From an uncultured Eisenbergiella sp. (GTDB taxonomy: Bacteria > Bacillota > Clostridia > Lachnospirales > Lachnospiraceae), in NCBI GenBank assembly GCA_947626995.1, contig CANQUI010000007.1, positions 1 through 52,910 of the forward strand: 52,910 nt of DNA. The letters are read 5' to 3'. The translations under genes and the position numbers were made by a program. Below the pieces are notes generated by a model. The model did not search any database. It was not told the DNA's origin and saw only the letters and a program-made list of their open reading frames with translations. This document shows, piece by piece, positions 23,612-33,200 of this stretch (position 1 is its first letter; every line of letters starts with the position of its first letter).

Positions 23612-24147
23612 GCTTTTGGACACCCGTTACAGCCTGCGCACCCTGAGACGGACACGTCCCTGTCATGCAGCTCCATGGGGCTGGTCAGCAGGCAGATCGC
23701 CTGGGAGGAGATGCCCTCCTTTTTCCCGGTAAAGCCCAGTCCCTCTTCCGTCGTGGCCTTCACGCTGACCTGCGCCGTCGTAATTTTCAGCGCGGCCGCA
23801 ATCTTTTCCCGCATGGCGTCTATATAGGGCCGCATCCTGGGCTCCTGGGCGATAATGGTGGCGTCGATATTCTCGATCAGAAAACAATGTTCCTCCAGCA
23901 ATTCTCCCACGCGTTCCAACAGCTTCAGGGAGGAAATCCCTTCATAGGCGGGATCCGTATCCGGGAAGTGCTTCCCGATATCCCCCAGGGCCGCGGCGCC
24001 CAACAGCGCGTCCATGATGGCATGCAGCAGCACGTCCGCGTCCGAATGGCCCAGCAGGCCCTTTTCGTACGGAATCCGGACGCCGCCCAAAATGAGCTCT
24101 CTTCCCTCCGACAGCCGATGGACATCATATCCCATTCCGATCCTCAT
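23608..24147 (-). CDS. ispF: 2-C-methyl-D-erythritol 2,4-cyclodiphosphate synthase with Cys-rich tail
   Basis: Fifth enzyme of the MEP isoprenoid pathway; closes the cyclodiphosphate with release of CMP. 179 residues. Zinc ligands Asp8, His10 and His42 are in GYDVH and [33 protein letters not shown] is the trimer-core motif. The normal fold ends near residue 155. An extra tail of about 25 residues follows, with Cys170, Cys173 and Cys176 in GCAGCNGC. AGGGAGGGAG precedes the ATG at 24147; earlier in-frame codons lack an SD. Coupled to the GNAT gene by ATGA. Confidence 0.94.
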   Translation of the reverse strand: MRIGMGYDVHRLSEGRELILGGVRIPYEKGLLGHSDADVLLHAIMDALLGAAALGDIGKHFPDTDPAYEGISSLKLLERVGELLEEHCFLIENIDATIIAQEPRMRPYIDAMREKIAAALKITTAQVSVKATTEEGLGFTGKKEGISSQAICLLTSPMELHDRDVSVSGCAGCNGCPKA

Positions 24148-24191
24148 CCTGCTCCCTCCCTTTTCAAAGGTATCTTCCGTCCTGTCTGCCA

Positions 24192-24230
24192 TGAAAAAAA
24201 CGAGGGACGCCCCGCACAGCGTGACGTCCT
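24192..24230 (-). terminator. Possible terminator after tRNA-Met
   Basis: GGACG/CGTCC stem with a 15-base loop and then a run of seven T on the minus strand, between the tRNA pair and ispF. Confidence 0.4.
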
Positions 24231-24275
24231 TACGTGATGGAAAGCGCTGTCTGCACAGGCCTTCCGCTCCTATCG

Positions 24276-24349
24276 TAGCGAGAGGGGGACTTGAACCCTC
24301 GACACCGCGGGTATGAACCGCGTGCTCTAGCCAGCTGAGCTATCTCGCC
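24276..24349 (-). tRNA. tRNA-Met (CAT), elongator
   Basis: Cloverleaf on the minus strand: acceptor GGCGAGA/TCTCGCT with a G-U first pair, anticodon loop TTCATAC, T-arm GAGGG/CCCCC-type with TTCAAGT, discriminator A. The paired acceptor start and Firmicutes-like body favour elongator Met over initiator; an Ile2 tRNA with lysidine cannot be excluded from the anticodon alone. Confidence 0.88.
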
Positions 24350-24359
24350 AAAGGTGATA

Positions 24360-24432
24360 TGGGGCCTACAGGGCTCGAACCTGTGACCCTCTGCTTGTAA
24401 GGCAGATGCTCTCCCAGCTGAGCTAAGACCCC
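24360..24432 (-). tRNA. tRNA-Val (TAC)
   Basis: Cloverleaf on the minus strand: acceptor GGGGTCT/AGGCCCC, anticodon loop CTTACAA (TAC), T-arm ACAGG/CCTGT with TTCGAGC, discriminator A. Ten bases upstream of tRNA-Met, so one transcript. Confidence 0.96.
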
Positions 24433-24510
24433 GTATCAGATGCCGCCGATTTACGGCTGCTTGATTAGTATACAAAAAACGCCATAAAAAGTCAAGCCAT
24501 ATTTTTAATT

Positions 24511-25305
24511 TTATGCCGCCAGGATCGTAAGGGACGCCAGCCATCCCTGAAACTCCGTCAGAATATCCCCATAAGGCACCGCCCAGCAGATCCCATAGGT
24601 ATCCCCGCCGGATACAATCCCTAAAAGGACGCCCTCCTGACTGTACAGCCCCCCGCCGCTGGAACCGTAGGAGACCGTGGAATAAAACTGAAGCACGCGC
24701 TGGTTCGGATTGTTGGGATAGACCACGCTGCAGCTGTCCAGAATCCCTGCCGCCACCAGTGCGTTGGGCGCCTGGGCGGAGCTGACCGCAAACAGCAGAT
24801 CTCCCGGCTGCTTGCCCAGGGCAGCCGCGTCCGCGCCCGCCGCGGGCATGATGGCCAATCGCGTTTCCGCCGTCAGATCCTGATACGGGAGCAGCAAAAA
24901 CGCCACATCCTTCTCGGGATTGAGATATCCCACGGATCCGTCATGCCAGGAACCGTCCGCAAGCTGCACCGCCGTATGGATCCGTTTCAGGCAATGGGCC
25001 GCGGTGACGATATAGACCATATGGCCGTCCATGGCAAAAATGACGCCGCTGCTTTCGCTGAGATAATACATCCCGTTATCGTCCGCGTCGCTGTAGTTGT
25101 ACACCTTCACATTGTGGGCCGCCGTGCCCTGCGCCGCCTGCGCAATGAGCGGCTGCAGCGTCTCTGTCTGCTGCCGCACCTGTTCCAGCTGCATGGGGCC
25201 GCTGTCCTTACGGCTCATGCTTCCGTAAGGCGGCGCAGCCGCCTTTGCCTGCATGGGCATCCCCAAAAGCAAAAGCGCCATGACGCCGCATAAGAATCTT
25301 TTCAT
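24511..25305 (-). CDS. Secreted trypsin-like serine protease
   Basis: A 264-residue exported protein with a signal peptide (about 1-22, ending AKA). The chymotrypsin-fold catalytic triad is visible: His104 in VTAAHC, Asp133 in EKDVAFLLL, Ser216 in YGSSGGGLYS. The oxyanion motif is GSSGG instead of the commoner GNSGG. No PDZ domain, so it is not a full HtrA; it resembles short trypsin-like peptidases of Firmicutes that act outside the membrane. Substrate unknown. Divergent from the following membrane protein gene; a possible -10 (TATACT at 25379-25384, minus) precedes it. Confidence 0.85.
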   Translation of the reverse strand: MKRFLCGVMALLLLGMPMQAKAAAPPYGSMSRKDSGPMQLEQVRQQTETLQPLIAQAAQGTAAHNVKVYNYSDADDNGMYYLSESSGVIFAMDGHMVYIVTAAHCLKRIHTAVQLADGSWHDGSVGYLNPEKDVAFLLLPYQDLTAETRLAIMPAAGADAAALGKQPGDLLFAVSSAQAPNALVAAGILDSCSVVYPNNPNQRVLQFYSTVSYGSSGGGLYSQEGVLLGIVSGGDTYGICWAVPYGDILTEFQGWLASLTILAA

Positions 25306-25427
25306 AGGAGGGCCTCCCGTTTTGTTTCAGGATCCGATTTCCACGCCGGGCCATAAACGCATCGCCCGCCGTTTTTTTTAGTATACTCCCCCTTTTTTAG
25401 AGACGCAAGAAGCCGGCGGAAATATGG

Positions 25428-25455
25428 TTGAAAAAAAACGATTTCGTTGTATACT
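25428..25455 (+). promoter_or_regulatory. Promoter of the GT-C-like membrane protein
   Basis: TTGAAA and TATACT, 16-base spacer, 42 bases before the ATG. Confidence 0.65.
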
Positions 25456-25496
25456 AATACATAATAAAGCAAATTGGTGGGGGAGAAGGAAGGGCC

Positions 25497-27437
25497 ATGG
25501 AACCGACGCACAAACCAAAAAAGAGTTTCGCGGGATATTTGTGTATTCTGTTGTTATTTTTTTTCTCCCTGTACCGGGTTTTGTCTGCCCCGATCCCGCA
25601 GGAACTGACCGTAAGGATGTCGTTCGGACAGGCTCCGGAGGGCATCCTCTCCCAGCTTTTCTGGGGCGAAGACGGCGCGCTTTCGGCGCAAAACTGCGTC
25701 GACGGAGTCCAGGAGGAAGATACCGTTTCTTTTTTGCTGCCTCAGCCGGCGGACCGTCTTCAAATGCTGCGGATCGATCCTTCCAATACCACGGAGCCCT
25801 ACCGTATTTATGACATCACTTTTTTTCTGAATGACGAAGCTTTCTTTTCCCTGTCCGCGGCGGACATCGCCGAAAATGCGTTTTCGGTCAACGCCTCCTT
25901 TGCGCAATTGAAAGAGGAGCTGCTTGTCACGCCGCAAAACGCCGACAGCGGCCTTTTGATCGACAGCCAGGCGCTGCACCAGGCGGCCCTGGGCGCGTTT
26001 GCCAGACGGAAGGCGGGCGTCCTTCGGGAACGTTTCTTTCTGACGCTGCTGCTGTGCGCGGCGCTGACGGCGGCCTTTTCTTTTCGGAAGTCTCTGGCCG
26101 GGTTCTTTTCTTCTTTTTTTAAAAAAGAAGCGTCGGGACGTTTCGACTGGTTTTCTCCCGCCGCCTGCGCCGTCATCGGCGCGGCCCTGCTCTCCGTAAC
26201 CGCCATCAGCTTATTTTCGGCGCTGGGCATGCACCCCGACGAATGGGATGTCAAAGCCTGTCTGGATTACGGCATGACCCATTTTCTGCCTCCCGATATG
26301 CGGGATCCTGCCGTGGCCTATACCTACAGCGGCTACGGCTATACCAAACTGGAAAATTACACCTGGTACTTTTTCCTGGCGGGGAAAGTGGCCCTGATCT
26401 GCCGCAGCATGTTTTATACGCTGCCCTATTATAGAATCCCCAATCTTCTTCTTTTCCTATTCATGACTTTTTACTTTCTGCGAAACATCCGGAAGAAAAA
26501 ATGGATCATGGTGGCCTTTGGGATCTGCGCCCAGGCATGGTACATTTTCGCCTATACCACGGCGGACGCGCTGGACTTTGTATGGGCGTTTCTGGCGATC
26601 TGCCAGCTGGCCGATTCCGACAGCCTCTTATTTGCCGTAACGGACGGCACCGGATTTTCCCGCAAAAAAAACCCGGGCATCCTTTTGCTGGGACTGTTAT
26701 ACGGCATGATCCTTTTGGGCAAGCCCAATTATTACTCTGTTTTGGCGCTTACCTTTTTTGTCCTTCTCTTCCGGCTGATCCGGCAGAAAAACAAACCGCA
26801 GAAGCGGCGCCTCCTGTTACAATACGCTGCCGTCCTGTGCGCCGCGTGTTTGGTATGGTTTTTGCGCGCAGGCTTCGATCTGGCCTATTACGGCACGGAC
26901 AGGGCTGCCGTGAAGGAGGAAATGTCCATCCGGTATTCGGATTACGATAAAAACCCTTCCACCCCGTTGGAGCAGCAGAGCCCTTCTTATCACATGAGAA
27001 GCAAGGGCGCCTCTCTGTCCGACTTTTTTGCGGAAAATCCCGAATGGTTTTTTATGAGCTATAAAAGCTTCTGCGGCCTGCTGCAGGACAACGAGACGGG
27101 AATATGGTATGATATTGTCATGGGCATTTTGTACGCTACGCTCTTTGGCGGTATTTCGTTTTGCGCCCTCTATCGCACCTCGTGCTGGGACCGGCTGGAA
27201 TGGGCGGTCGGCACGCTGCTTATGGCAGGCGGCGTCATCGCCTCCATTGTCAATTCCTATCTGATCGACTCCCAGGCACAGGGCCGTTACCTGCTGCCGC
27301 TGGTTCTGATCGCCGCCTATCTGGCGTCCAAAAGGCCGCGGCTTTTGCAGTCTCCTTTTTATCAGGCGCTCCTGCTGCTGGCCGGGATTTTATCCGCAGG
27401 TTATATGGGACTTTCCGGCGTCCCGCTGTTTCTTTAA
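25497..27437 (+). CDS. Polytopic membrane protein, DUF2142/GT-C-like
   Basis: A 646-residue membrane protein. One N-terminal TM helix (about 12-30) is followed by a soluble beta-sandwich-like extracellular part (about 35-180), then about ten TM helices. Two family marks of GT-C glycosyltransferases/DUF2142 are present: the acidic first-loop motif HPDEW near residue 245 and QAQGRYLLPL near residue 595. Such enzymes transfer sugars from polyprenyl-phosphate carriers outside the membrane; the substrate here is unknown. AGGAAGGG precedes the ATG. It is followed by a small gene on the same strand. Confidence 0.7.
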   Translation: MEPTHKPKKSFAGYLCILLLFFFSLYRVLSAPIPQELTVRMSFGQAPEGILSQLFWGEDGALSAQNCVDGVQEEDTVSFLLPQPADRLQMLRIDPSNTTEPYRIYDITFFLNDEAFFSLSAADIAENAFSVNASFAQLKEELLVTPQNADSGLLIDSQALHQAALGAFARRKAGVLRERFFLTLLLCAALTAAFSFRKSLAGFFSSFFKKEASGRFDWFSPAACAVIGAALLSVTAISLFSALGMHPDEWDVKACLDYGMTHFLPPDMRDPAVAYTYSGYGYTKLENYTWYFFLAGKVALICRSMFYTLPYYRIPNLLLFLFMTFYFLRNIRKKKWIMVAFGICAQAWYIFAYTTADALDFVWAFLAICQLADSDSLLFAVTDGTGFSRKKNPGILLLGLLYGMILLGKPNYYSVLALTFFVLLFRLIRQKNKPQKRRLLLQYAAVLCAACLVWFLRAGFDLAYYGTDRAAVKEEMSIRYSDYDKNPSTPLEQQSPSYHMRSKGASLSDFFAENPEWFFMSYKSFCGLLQDNETGIWYDIVMGILYATLFGGISFCALYRTSCWDRLEWAVGTLLMAGGVIASIVNSYLIDSQAQGRYLLPLVLIAAYLASKRPRLLQSPFYQALLLLAGILSAGYMGLSGVPLFL

Positions 27438-27449
27438 AAAAAGCAAAAA

Positions 27450-27482
27450 GCAAAGACGGCCTGCCGCGCCGGACGTCTTTGC
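27450..27482. other. Intercistronic hairpin
   Basis: GCAAAGACG pairs perfectly with CGTCTTTGC around a 15-base GC-rich loop. On the plus strand the SD of the next gene follows; on the minus strand a T-run follows, so it could be a back-up terminator for argS transcripts. Confidence 0.4.
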
Positions 27483-27496
27483 CTAAGGAGAAAAAG

Positions 27497-27805
27497 ATGA
27501 TCGATCCGCATACGATCCAGCTTAATTTCATAAAAAAAGAACCCCAGACCGGCAGCCATCTGGGGATGCGGTATCAGCTTCAAAGAGGAACCAACGGCGA
27601 AGAAGACTGTATGGACGTCACCATCTGGCCGGAACCGTTCTGTTTTTCCAAAACGCCGGAAGCGCAAAAACAGCTCCGGCAGTTTCCCCTGACCACAGAA
27701 GGGAAGGATGCGGCAGTCGCCTGGTTAAACGAGCAATATGAAACGCAAAAGGACCGGTGGAGCGAAGCGCTGCGCCGGCCTCAAAAAACGGCCGGTTGGG
27801 AATGA
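27497..27805 (+). CDS. Small protein of unknown function (102 aa)
   Basis: The 102-residue product starts at ATG 27497, six bases after AAGGAG; the same frame is open far upstream only as an overlap with the membrane protein gene. It has no signal peptide or TM helix; it looks like one alpha/beta domain with a beta-hairpin (GMRYQLQRG, MDVTIWPEPFCFSKT) and a C-terminal helix (AVAWLNEQYETQKDRWSEAL). I do not recognise the family. Its stop codon lies in the loop of the following terminator. Confidence 0.7.
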   Translation: MIDPHTIQLNFIKKEPQTGSHLGMRYQLQRGTNGEEDCMDVTIWPEPFCFSKTPEAQKQLRQFPLTTEGKDAAVAWLNEQYETQKDRWSEALRRPQKTAGWE

Positions 27806-27830
27806 TCGTCCCGACCGGCCGAATTTTTTT
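27789..27830. terminator. Bidirectional terminator
   Basis: CGGCCGGTTGGGA pairs with TCCCGACCGGCCG (one G-U), followed by AATTTTTTT on the plus strand and TTTTTT on the minus strand. Shared by the small gene and argS. Confidence 0.9.
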
Positions 27831-27839
27831 GAGATGTCC

Positions 27840-29609
27840 CTACATCCGATCCGGGGCGGAAAAGCCCAGCACATCGATACAAGTTTCCAGGACGCCCAGG
27901 GTCAGCATCAGAAGGGAAAGCAGGCTGTCCCGTCTCTCTTTGTCCTCCTCCGAAAGAATCTTCGTTTCATGATAGAACTTGTTGAACGCATTGGCAAGGT
28001 CATACAGATATGCACATACCTTGTGAGGCGCGCTTTCCTCGCAGGCGCTCTCCATCATTGCGTTAAATCCGGCAAGCTGTATCATCAGCTCCTTTTCCAG
28101 ACCGTTTCCGGCCGGCCGAATCGCGGATTTTTGCACCTGATTTCCCATCTCACGGTACCGCCCCAAAATGGATTTGATCCTGACGATCGTATAAAGAAGA
28201 TACGGCCCCGTGTCTCCTTCAAAGGAGGTAAACCGATCCACGTCAAAAATATAATCCTTTGCGGCCTGATTGGACAGATCGCCGTATTTGATGGCGGAAA
28301 GGCCCACTACCCGCGCCGTTTCCCGCGCCTGGGTTTCATCGATCTCATGGCGGCTCTCTACGATCTTATGATACATTTCCTCGTTGATCTCATGCACCAG
28401 ATCCTCCAGACGCATGACGCCCCCGTCCCGGGTCTTAAACGGTTTCCCGTCCTTTCCGTTCATGGTCCCAAAGGGGATGTGCAAAAGCTTGGTTTCCTCA
28501 CGGACAATCCCCGCTTTTTTCGCCACACGGAACACCTGCAAAAAGTGCATCTCCTGCCGTTTATCCGCCAGATAAATGATGGTATCCGCATGCAGGTTTT
28601 TCATGCGGTCCCAGATCGTGGCAAGGTCCGTGGTGGCATACAGCGCCGCCCCGTCCGATTTCAGGACGATGCAGGGCGGGATCTCGCGGGTGTCGGTTTC
28701 TTCCTTTACGTCCACCACCAGAGCGCCCTCGCTCTCATACGCAAGCCCCGACGCCTTCAAATGCGCCACCAGATCCGGGATATAAGGCTTTGCGTCGGAT
28801 TCTCCCTTCCACAGATCGAAGGATACGTTCAGACTGGCGTAATTGCGCTTTAAGTCAGGCAGGGAAACCGCCATAATATGCTCCCAGAGCGCCTGATACC
28901 CCCGCACGCCCTGTTGTATTTTGACGGTGGCCAAAAGCGCCTCCTGCTTAAATGCAGGGTCCTCCTTTGCGCGCTGGCTGGCCGCCGGATATAGTTCGCT
29001 CAGGTCGGAAAGCGTAAACGGGGCCTCCTTTGGATACGCGCCGGTATAGGTTTCGTCAAAATAGGGCAGTCCGGGATTTCGGCGTTTTAATTCCATGCAG
29101 ATCAGGCCCATCTGCAGCCCCCAGTCTCCCAGATGGACATCGCCGATGACATGATGCCCGCAATAACGGCTGATGCGCTTTATGCTCTCCCCGATGATCG
29201 CCGGGCGCAGATGCCCTACATGCAGCGGTTTCGCCACATTGGCGCCGCCGTAATCCACCACGATGGTCCTGACGGCGTCCGGCTCTTCTAAGCCAAACTT
29301 TTCTGTGCGAAGCATCTCGTCCACATATTCGCTCACAAAGCTCTCTTTTAATTTCAGATTTAAAAATCCCGGCGCAAGGGCCGTTACCTCGGAAAAGACC
29401 CGGCTGTCCTGCAGATGGGACGCCACCTCGTTGGCAATGGAAAGGGGCGCCTTATGATATTGCTTCGCCCCCGCCATGGCGCCGTTGCACTGAAACTCAC
29501 AAAGATCCGGGCGGTTGGAAACCGTCACCCGGCCCAGCTCTCTCTCATAACCGGCCGCATAAAAGCCCTCCCGCATCTCTTCGGAAATGAGATCCAAAAA
29601 TTTTTTCAT
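27840..29609 (-). CDS. argS: Arginyl-tRNA synthetase
   Basis: Class I synthetase, 589 residues. N-terminal Add-1 domain (about 1-110), HVGH signature in AKPLHVGHLRPAIIG, the long catalytic core with LVVDVKEETD-like and IYLADKRQEMHFLQVF, a KMSK-equivalent in GKPFKTRDGGVMRLEDL, and the C-terminal DALR anticodon-binding domain (TGPYLLYTIVRI onward). ATG overlaps the queH stop as ATGA, so translation is coupled. It closes a chain tetR-purL-queH-argS. Confidence 0.97.
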   Translation of the reverse strand: MKKFLDLISEEMREGFYAAGYERELGRVTVSNRPDLCEFQCNGAMAGAKQYHKAPLSIANEVASHLQDSRVFSEVTALAPGFLNLKLKESFVSEYVDEMLRTEKFGLEEPDAVRTIVVDYGGANVAKPLHVGHLRPAIIGESIKRISRYCGHHVIGDVHLGDWGLQMGLICMELKRRNPGLPYFDETYTGAYPKEAPFTLSDLSELYPAASQRAKEDPAFKQEALLATVKIQQGVRGYQALWEHIMAVSLPDLKRNYASLNVSFDLWKGESDAKPYIPDLVAHLKASGLAYESEGALVVDVKEETDTREIPPCIVLKSDGAALYATTDLATIWDRMKNLHADTIIYLADKRQEMHFLQVFRVAKKAGIVREETKLLHIPFGTMNGKDGKPFKTRDGGVMRLEDLVHEINEEMYHKIVESRHEIDETQARETARVVGLSAIKYGDLSNQAAKDYIFDVDRFTSFEGDTGPYLLYTIVRIKSILGRYREMGNQVQKSAIRPAGNGLEKELMIQLAGFNAMMESACEESAPHKVCAYLYDLANAFNKFYHETKILSEEDKERRDSLLSLLMLTLGVLETCIDVLGFSAPDRM

Positions 29610-30274
29610 ACCTTAACTCCCTGCGCTTTTGTTTTGTTTTGCTGTCGATTCTTCTCTGCGTCGCGCTGCGCTTTGGAGAAGGCGCAGCCGCAGAAATCCT
29701 GCCGGTAAAGTCCGTATTCCCGGCTCATCTCCACGGAACGCTGATAACCGCCCTTCTTTTTAAAATCGGAAGGCAGATAGCGCACGCCGTACTCCTGCGA
29801 GAGCCTCTCTCCGATCTCATTGAGTTTTTTTGCATCCTTCAGGGGGCTGATGGACAGCGTGGTCACAAAATAATCGAACCCGCCTTCTTTCGCCAGACGC
29901 GCCGCTTCCCGCAGCCGCAGTTCATAGCAGATATGGCACCGTTTTCCGCCTTCGGGACAGCCCTCCCACCCTTTTACTGCCTCCAGATACCGTTCTGGCT
30001 CATAGGGCCCTTCCAAAAAAGAGACAGGCGCCCCCTCCGGCCGTTGGTTCAGTTCGCCGATCAGCCGTTTTTGCTCCTCCACCCGATGCCGGTACTCCAT
30101 TGGCAGAGAGATATTGGGGTTGTAATAAAAAACCGTGATCGAAAAATACTGTCGCAGATATTCCAGGCAATAGCTGCTGCAGGGCGCACAGCAGCTGTGC
30201 ATCAGAAGCCTCTGCCTGCAATCCGGCAGCGCCGCCAGTTCTTTTTCCAGTTCCTTTTGATAATTTCGGTTCAT
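29606..30274 (-). CDS. queH: Epoxyqueuosine reductase QueH
   Basis: Reduces epoxyqueuosine to queuosine in tRNA, the last step of Q synthesis; the QueH family (DUF208) replaces QueG. 222 residues from ATG 30274. The metal-binding cysteines are conserved: HSCCAPCSSY near residue 27, KRCHICYELRL near 110 and LYRQDFCGCAFS near 190, for a 4Fe-4S cluster and an extra metal site. The frame is open into purL, but the ATG one base after the purL stop (TAAGATG) is likely used by re-initiation; no close SD is seen. No other que gene is in the window, which fits queuine/precursor salvage or synthesis elsewhere. Confidence 0.93.
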   Translation of the reverse strand: MNRNYQKELEKELAALPDCRQRLLMHSCCAPCSSYCLEYLRQYFSITVFYYNPNISLPMEYRHRVEEQKRLIGELNQRPEGAPVSFLEGPYEPERYLEAVKGWEGCPEGGKRCHICYELRLREAARLAKEGGFDYFVTTLSISPLKDAKKLNEIGERLSQEYGVRYLPSDFKKKGGYQRSVEMSREYGLYRQDFCGCAFSKAQRDAEKNRQQNKTKAQGVKV

Positions 30275-30275
30275 C

Positions 30276-33200
30276 TTATTGGAAATATGCAACTCCTGAC
30301 TCAAAAAGCTTCAGATCCTGTTCCCCGTAAATATTCACGGCCACGGACGTATCTCTCCGTTCGGAATGGGCCATTTTCCCAAGGATCCTGCCGTCCGGGG
30401 ACGTGATCCCCTCGATGGCCGCGTAGGAACCGTTGATATTCCACTCCTCATCCATGGAAACCCTTCCTTCCGGATCCGCGTACTGGGTCGCCACCTGGCC
30501 GTTTGCAAACAGCCTGTCGATCCACTCTTTTTTCGCCACAAAACGCCCTTCTCCGTGCGACGCCGGATTGACGTAGGTTTCTCCCACCTTTGCACCGGCC
30601 AGCCAGGGAGATTGATTGGAAACCACCTTTGTATAGACCATCTTGGAAATATGACGGTTGATGGTGTTAAAGGTCAGCGTCGGAGAATCCTCCTGCTGTC
30701 CTGTAATCTCCCCATAGGGCACCAGCCCCAGTTTGATCAGCGCCTGAAATCCGTTGCAGATTCCCAGACACAGACCGTCCCGCTGCCCCACCAGCTTCAT
30801 GACCGCCTCTTTGATCTTTTCATTGCGAAACGCGGTGGCAAAGAACTTGGCGGAACCGTCCGGTTCGTCGCCCGCGGAAAAGCCGCCGGGAAACATGATG
30901 ATCTGCGCGTTTTCAATCTCTTTTACAAACACCTCCACCGACGCGCGGATCTCCTCCGCGCTCAGGTTGCGAAACACCCGCGTAACCACCTGCGCGCCGG
31001 CCCTGGAAAACGCCCGGGCGCTGTCATATTCGCAGTTGGTCCCCGGAAAGACCGGGATGAATACGTTGGGCCTGGCGACCTTATGTTTGCACAGATAAAT
31101 GCGGTCCGCGTGATAAAGACCCGTATCCACCGGATCCTTCGTATCGCAGGAGCGGGTGGGGAATACCTTCTCCAGCGTTTTCGTCCATGCGTTTTGCGCC
31201 TCTGCAAGAGGAAGAACCGTACCTCCCAGCATGAACGCAGGGGTTTGGGTCACTTCGCCCAGCATTTGATATTCTACATCCACTTCGGCAAGACGATCCG
31301 CCTTCACTTCCGCGATAATATCTCCCATTCCGTTTTCAAACAGGGTCTTTTCATCCAGTCCGTCTGCAAAGGAAACGCCCAGCCCGTTGCCAAACGACAT
31401 TTTGGAAACGGCCGCGGCCACCCCGTAGCTGTCCAGCGCGTAGGCGGAAACGATCACCTTCTCCCGGATCAGCCGGCCGATCGTATCATACAGCGCCATC
31501 ACCTGCTGGTAGACTGGCACATCATAATCATCCTTTTCGATGGAAAACCGGATCAGCCGGTTGCCCGCCTGCTTTAACTGCGGCGTAACGATGTCTTCCT
31601 GTCTGGCCACGTCCACTGCAAAGGACACCAGCGTCGGCGGCACGTCGATCTGGTTGAAGGTGCCGGACATGGAATCCTTCCCGCCAATGGATGGCAGTCC
31701 GAAGCCCAGCTGCGCATCGTACGCGCCCAACAGCGCGGCAAACGGCTGGCTCCACCGTCCCGGCTCCTGCGACATGCGCCGGAAATACTCCTGAAACGTA
31801 AAACGGATCTTTTTATAATCCCCGCCGCCGGCCACGATCTTGGCCATGGACTGCGTCACCGCATAAATGGCTCCATGATAGGGGCTCCAGGAGGACAGAT
31901 AAGGGTCAAACCCGTAGGACATCATCGTCACCGCGTCCGTGGTGCCCTGCAGCACCGGGATCTTGGCCGCCATAATCTGGGTCTCGGTGAGCTGATATTT
32001 TCCGCCGTAGGGCATGAGCACGCTGGCCGCCCCGATGGAAGAATCAAACATCTCCACCAGACCTTTTTGAGAGCATACGTTCAGATCGGCCAGCGTCGTC
32101 AGCCAGGCCTTCTTCACATCCCCTGCCTTAAGCGCTTCGTCCACCGCCGGAATGGCAACGCGTTCCAGATAGTTGTCTTCCCGGGAAGGGATTTCCACAT
32201 AGACGTCCGTTTCCTGATGCGCGCCGTTGGTATCCAAAAAGGCGCGGGCGATGTCCACGATCTTTTTCCCTCTCCACTTTAACACCAGTCTGGGCTCTTT
32301 GGTCACCACCGCCACCGGCACGGCTTCCAGGTTTTCCTGCGAGGCATACTCTAAAAATTCCTCCACCTTCTCCGGCGATACCACCACGGCCATCCGCTCC
32401 TGGGATTCGGAAATGGCCAGCTCCGTGCCGTCCAGACCCGCGTATTTCTTGGGCACCTTGTCCAGATCCACCACAAGCCCGTCCGCCAGTTCGCCGATGG
32501 CAACGGAAACGCCGCCGGCTCCGAAATCATTGCACTTTTTAATCAGCCGGGAGACCTCCGCGCGCCGGAACAGGCGCTGGATCTTGCGCTCCGTGGGGGC
32601 GTTGCCCTTTTGCACCTCCGCGCCGCAGGTCTCGATGCTCTTTTCCGTATGCACCTTGGAAGAACCGGTGGCGCCGCCGCAGCCGTCCCGTCCGGTGCGT
32701 CCGCCCAGCAGGATAATGACATCGTCCGGATCGGAGGTCTTGCGGATCACATTCTTACGCGGCGCCGCGCCCATGACGGCGCCGATCTCCATCCGCTTGG
32801 CCACATAGTCGGGATGGTAAATTTCCTTTACATAACCGGTAGCCAGACCGATCTGATTTCCGTAGGAGGAATAGCCGCTGGCCGCGCCGCGGACCAGCTT
32901 TTTCTGGGAAAGCTTTCCCTTTAGGGTATCCGCCACCGGCACCGTAGGATCCGCGGCGCCCGTGACGCGCATGGCCTGATACACATATCCCCGGCCGGAA
33001 AGAGGATCGCGGATGGCGCCGCCCAGACAGGTGGCCGCGCCGCCGAAGGGTTCAATCTCGGTGGGATGGTTGTGCGTCTCATTTTTAAAGAATACCAGCC
33101 ACTCTTCCGTCACGGGGCCTTCGCCGTAATCCACCTCCACCGGCACCACAATGGAACAGGCGTTGATCTCATCCGACTGCTCCATATCCTCCAGCTTTCC

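Noticed and set aside
30366-31577. Open frame of 403 codons on the plus strand inside purL
   Set aside because: No recognisable domain or ribosome site; codon use is the mirror of purL.
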